Shown here piece after piece: positions 17,198 through 20,000 of a DNA stretch of 20,000 nt; position 1 is the first letter of the stretch, and each line of letters starts with the position of its first letter. The stretch comes from Prorocentrum cordatum (taxonomy: Eukaryota; Sar; Dinophyceae; Prorocentrales; Prorocentraceae): the NCBI GenBank assembly GCA_963575745.1, contig CAUYUJ010019921.1, positions 45,001 through 65,000 on the forward strand, given 5' to 3'. The notes below the pieces were generated by a model. That model did no database searches. It worked only from the letters and a program-made list of their open reading frames with translations, and had not been told where the DNA came from. The translations under genes were made by a program, and so were the position numbers.

Positions 17198-17507
17198 AAA
17201 ACGACGCGAAGATCGGGACAAAATCGGATCGGGATAACTCGAAATCTCTGAGAATCGGCGGGCTTGGAGGATGCATTGGGCGCCGCGGCCGCTCCAGAGC
17301 GTTCCGGAACGCTCTGAGAGCGCTCCGGAACGCTCTGGAGCGATCTATTCCGATCCTAGCCCTGTTTTAGGGCCGATGGCGCGGTTTGGATCTCAGAGCT
17401 CAGTATCGTCTCACCGACCCCCATCCCCATCCCCATCCCCTTCGAGACCCCCCCACCAAATCACCACCCCAGTGGGGGATGCACCCCTCGAAACCCGAAG
17501 GGAACGG
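17198..17507 (+). repeat. 310-bp dispersed repeat, right copy (inverted relative to 7524-7833)
   Basis: Starts AAAACGACGCGAAG and ends AAGGGAACGG. All eight differences from the left copy fall between 17239 and 17361; 17362-17507 and 17198-17238 are identical. Contains the 51-bp near-palindrome at 17291-17341 and the CCCCAT triple. Flanks on both sides are unrelated to those of the left copy, which fixes the boundaries. Confidence 0.9.
17291..17341. repeat. 51-bp near-perfect palindrome, right copy
   Basis: The palindrome is identical to the one at 7690-7740 when that copy is reverse-complemented, although substitutions lie on both sides of it. Confidence 0.9.
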
Positions 17508-17647
17508 TAGGGGGATGCAGACGTGGTGGGGGCGTCCTGTAGCCCCGCCGCGTGCCCCTCGCCCGCCTCTGGCCAGGGCGGGCGCACCTCGCCTGCCCCT
17601 CCGTGGCAGCCGCGGGGTGCCGCCCACCGCAGCCGAGGAGCCCACAC

Positions 17648-17865
17648 TGATGGGCCTGCTTTCCACCACCACCACCAGAAGTTGGAGGAGGAGGAGGAGG
17701 AGGAGGAGGAGGAGGGGGAGGAGGAGGAGGAGAGAGGAGGAGGAGGAGGAGGGGAGGAGGGGGAAGAGGAGGAGGAGGACGAGGAGGAGGAGGAGGAGGA
17801 GGTCGAGGAGGAGGACCCCCTCCCCCTCCAACTTCTGGTGGCGGTGGTGGAAAACAGGCCCATCA
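17648..17865. repeat. Fold-back: (GGA)n array bounded by 41-bp inverted repeats
   Basis: The left arm (17648-17688) begins TGATGGGCCTGCTTTCCACC and ends CACCAGAAGTTGGAGG. The right arm (17825-17865) is its reverse complement with two mismatches in 41. The loop is an impure GGA array (17683-17820). Frames on both strands read through the whole structure (for example poly-Glu on plus, poly-Leu/Ser on minus), as expected for this composition. Confidence 0.85.
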
Positions 17866-18494
17866 CAAAGTGAATGCCTCCAAGGAGCCCCTCCACCGGG
17901 CCGCGGGCGCCCCAAAGCCCGCGAAACCGCGTGCCGCGGCCCTCTGGACCGCTGGGCTGTGCTCCGCCACAGCCACCGCTCTGCCACAGCCCCGAGACCA
18001 GCCCACGCGTCCCAAGGGCGCTTCCACCGGGCCGAACCGATAGAGCACGGTAAAACCGTCGCGCCCAAGACGGCCCCGAGATCCTCACTGGGCCCCAAAC
18101 CGGGCCCCCATCAGACCATCTCATCAAGAGACCCTGACGAGGGCCTCGGAGACGCCGCCGAGAACCCTCCATGCACCATCAAGAGGGAGGAGGGAGGAGG
18201 ATCACGGAGAAGGGAGGACAACGTGGCCGAAGACAAGAAGGGGGCGGTCAAAACGCTGGTTCTTTAAGACATGGCACGGATTTGGAGTGGGAGTGTGCCG
18301 CAGGCAGCAAGATATAGGGCCTTGCCGCAAGCAGCTCGGTAAAGGAGGTTAGCAGTCGTCGCGTCAGCCTACAAATCTCACATACTGCGGCCTTGTATCC
18401 GCTTGGAAGTCGAAGTGCTCCAACTTACGTGCCTCTGGTATATGGAGCGGACAAAAATCGCATGTTACAGCTCTCCAGGCGCTGGGCAAGATAA
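17866..18494. other. Unique stretch, no supportable gene
   Basis: The plus frame through the GGA fold-back stays open to 18267, but its composition is Arg/Pro/Ala-rich and featureless. From about 18260 the DNA becomes less GC-rich and non-repetitive without a clear ORF. Confidence 0.35.
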
Positions 18495-18758
18495 CTACTT
18501 CATGCCACGGCGGTCACGGGCTGGCTGAAGAGTCCGTCGCATGTTACGCGCCTGGATCCGAGGCATAAGCTGTGACATGTAGTGCCATGCCCTTCTGGAC
18601 AGCGAGGGATCAGAGACGGGTGCGTGAACGATGGTGTGTAGGTAGTTCCCGCTTTGGCGATACCATTCCGCTTGATTGCAATCACTCCCAATCGCAAGTT
18701 CACTATCATGCGCAGTCCAACTCACGCGCACACTGATATTCTCGTCACTCGCCCGCAT
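18495..18758 (-). CDS. Small minus-strand ORF, 87 aa, unrecognised
   Basis: From ATG 18758 to TAG 18495 the frame is of mixed composition: SDENISVRVSWTAHDSELAI, then AEWYRQSGNYLHTIVHAP and RRAWHYMSQLMPRIQARNM. A second minus frame (18500-18709) is also protein-like, with CPEGHGTTCHSLCLG, so the choice between them is open. It lies in one of the few non-repetitive, moderate-GC stretches. No domain or splice site pins it down. Confidence 0.3.
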   Translation of the reverse strand: MRASDENISVRVSWTAHDSELAIGSDCNQAEWYRQSGNYLHTIVHAPVSDPSLSRRAWHYMSQLMPRIQARNMRRTLQPARDRRGMK

Positions 18759-18990
18759 TCACTATCTGACGACACTCTTACTATACTACGCTTAGGTCGG
18801 GCATGTCCCCCGACAAGCGGACTTTGAAGGAAAAACCAAACATAGTCAAAACAAATCCAAAATGGCAAACAAATAGTCGAAACATCGTCACCAGACTATT
18901 TTTCATTTTTCCCCACATGTTTCGTAAGGGTTCTGGTTTTCTTCCCTGCCGCGCCGCACCCGCGACACTCACCCTCACACCCCTCTCTCC
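18759..18990. other. Moderate-GC spacer
   Basis: A 65-codon minus frame (18781-18978) with a hydrophobic FRLFVCHFGFVLTMFGFSF stretch exists. It is short and unsupported. Confidence 0.3.

Positions 18991-19020
<30 letters not shown>
18991..19020 (+). repeat. (TC)n followed by (CA)n dinucleotide tract
   Basis: About eleven TC units followed by four CA units. Confidence 0.95.
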
Positions 19021-19021
<1 letters not shown>

Positions 19022-19042
19022 CTCACTCTTCCCCTCCTCCTC

Positions 19043-19190
19043 ACAGCACTGCTCAGCATAGCTCAGCTCAGCTCAGCTCAGCTCAGCACGGCACAGCTGA
19101 GCACAGCTCAGCTCAGCTCAGCTCAGCTCAGCACAGCACAGCACGGCACAGCACAGCTCACCGCACAGCAGCACAGCATAGCACACAGGG
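19043..19190 (+). repeat. (AGCTC)n pentanucleotide array with AGCAC variants
   Basis: GCTCA units in several runs (19061-19085, 19105-19130) mixed with GCACA and GCACG variants. AGCT is self-complementary, so the array can form many small hairpins. It leads directly into the 79-bp minisatellite. Confidence 0.9.
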
Positions 19191-19195
19191 CATTC

Positions 19196-20000
19196 CTTCG
19201 ACGCCACAGGGGGTGCGCTTGGGGTGGGGGCCCTGTGCAATGCAGGCCCCCAGGGCGTGGCAGGCGTGGCATTTCCTGGGCGCCACAGGGGGTGCGCTGG
19301 GGGTGGGAGCCCTATGCGCTGCAGGCTCCCAGGGCGTGGCAGGCGTGGCATTTCCTCGACGCCACAGGGGGTGCGCTGGGGGTGGGGGCCCTGTGCGCTG
19401 CAGGCTCCCAGGGCGTGGCAGGTGTGGCATGTCCTCGACGCCGCAGGGGGTGCGCTGGGGGCGGGGGGGGCCCTGTGCGCTGCAGGCTCCCAGGGCGTGG
19501 CAGGCGTGGCATTTCCTGGGCGCCACAGGGGGTGCGCTGGGGGTGGGGGCCCTGTGCGCTGCAGGCTCCCAGGGCGTGGCAGGCGTGGCATTTCCTCGAC
19601 GCCACAGGGGGTGCGCTGGGGGTGGGGGCCCTGTGCGCTGCAGGCTCCCAGGGCGTGGCAGGCGTGGCATTTCCTCGACGCCACAGGGGGTTCGCTGGGG
19701 GTGGGGGCCCTATGCGCTGCAGGCTCCCAGGGCGTGGCAAGCGTGGCATTTCCTCGACGCCACAAGGGGTGCGCTGGGGGTGGGGGCCCTATGCGCTGCA
19801 GACCAGGGCGTGGCAGGCGTGGCATTTCCTCGACGCCACAGGGGGTGCGCTGGGGGTGGGGGCCCTATGCGCTGCAGGCTCCCAGGGCGTGGCGTGGCAG
19901 GCGTGGCATTTCCTCGACGCTACAGGGGGTGCGCTTGGGGTGGGGGCCCTATGCGCTGCAGGCTCCCAGGGCGTGGCAGGCGTGGCATGTCCTCGACGCC
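19196..20000 (+). repeat. 79-bp minisatellite, about ten copies, runs off the window
   Basis: The GCCACAGGGGGTGCGC head recurs at 19203, 19282, 19361, 19440, 19522, 19601, 19680, 19759, 19835, 19919 and 19998 (the third-last unit boundary and variants are slightly altered). Most steps are exactly 79; the exceptions are 82, 76 and 84, from small indels. Units differ mainly at CTGTGC/CTATGC and at CTCGACG/CTGGGCG. The plus strand has no stop in any frame from 19182 to the end. Minus frames are also long, broken only where CTATGC supplies TAG. The array is truncated by the window end. Confidence 0.95.

Noticed and set aside
7524-17507. LTR retrotransposon bounded by the 310-bp repeats
   Set aside because: The copies are inverted, not direct, and no reverse transcriptase, integrase or protease is recognisable between them.
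19196-20000. CRISPR array or haem-binding CXXCH protein
   Set aside because: Units are contiguous without spacers, and CHACH appears only as a by-product of the 79-bp unit.

Overview
The window looks like nuclear DNA from a large, GC-rich, repeat-laden protist genome, most plausibly a dinoflagellate. This is an inference from texture: kilobases of impure trinucleotide arrays of several classes (AAC, GGA/TCC, GAT/ATC, CGA/TCG), scattered fold-back elements, minisatellites, very low gene density, and one canonical GT splice donor in a gene-like segment. No dinoflagellate spliced-leader sequence, rRNA, tRNA, operon, bacterial gene or CRISPR array was seen. Most long open frames are artefacts of simple repeats: a trinucleotide array is open in several frames on both strands.

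Layout. 1-2550: a palindromic MITE-like element (134-310) with a 5-bp direct flank repeat, sitting inside an older inverted repeat; a direct-repeat pair (405-616); degenerate GCCGTTT repeats; AAC arrays; an AT-richer stretch. 2550-6000: trinucleotide arrays, two of them in complementary purine/pyrimidine pairs, and a 186-bp element with perfect 13-bp terminal inverted repeats (5508-5693). 6168-6803: an unrecognised 211-aa frame that is not low complexity. 7524-7833 and 17198-17507: two copies, 310 bp each and inverted relative to each other, about 97% identical with no indels, each carrying a 51-bp near-palindrome. 8551-8971: the best supported exon, plus strand, ending in CAG|GTGAGT. 9422-11734: a 2.3-kb CAT-type array split by a 209-bp insertion. 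12331-13400: duplicated and minisatellite DNA. 13370-14870: minus-strand gene-like fragments, including a cysteine-rich segment, with a diverged relative of the 5508 element between two of them. 15015-15612: opposed CGA and TCG arrays with a 25-bp inverted repeat at their edges, enclosing a protein-like minus-strand segment. 17648-17865: a GGA array bounded by 41-bp inverted repeats. 18991-20000: CT/CA tract, AGCTC pentamers, then a 79-bp minisatellite that runs off the window end.

No coherent pathway or gene system can be read here. The notable signal is architectural: simple-sequence arrays repeatedly occur in complementary or inverted-repeat-bounded pairs, next to several distinct short palindromic elements. 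The protein-like segments are unrecognised exons whose joining cannot be settled from sequence alone.
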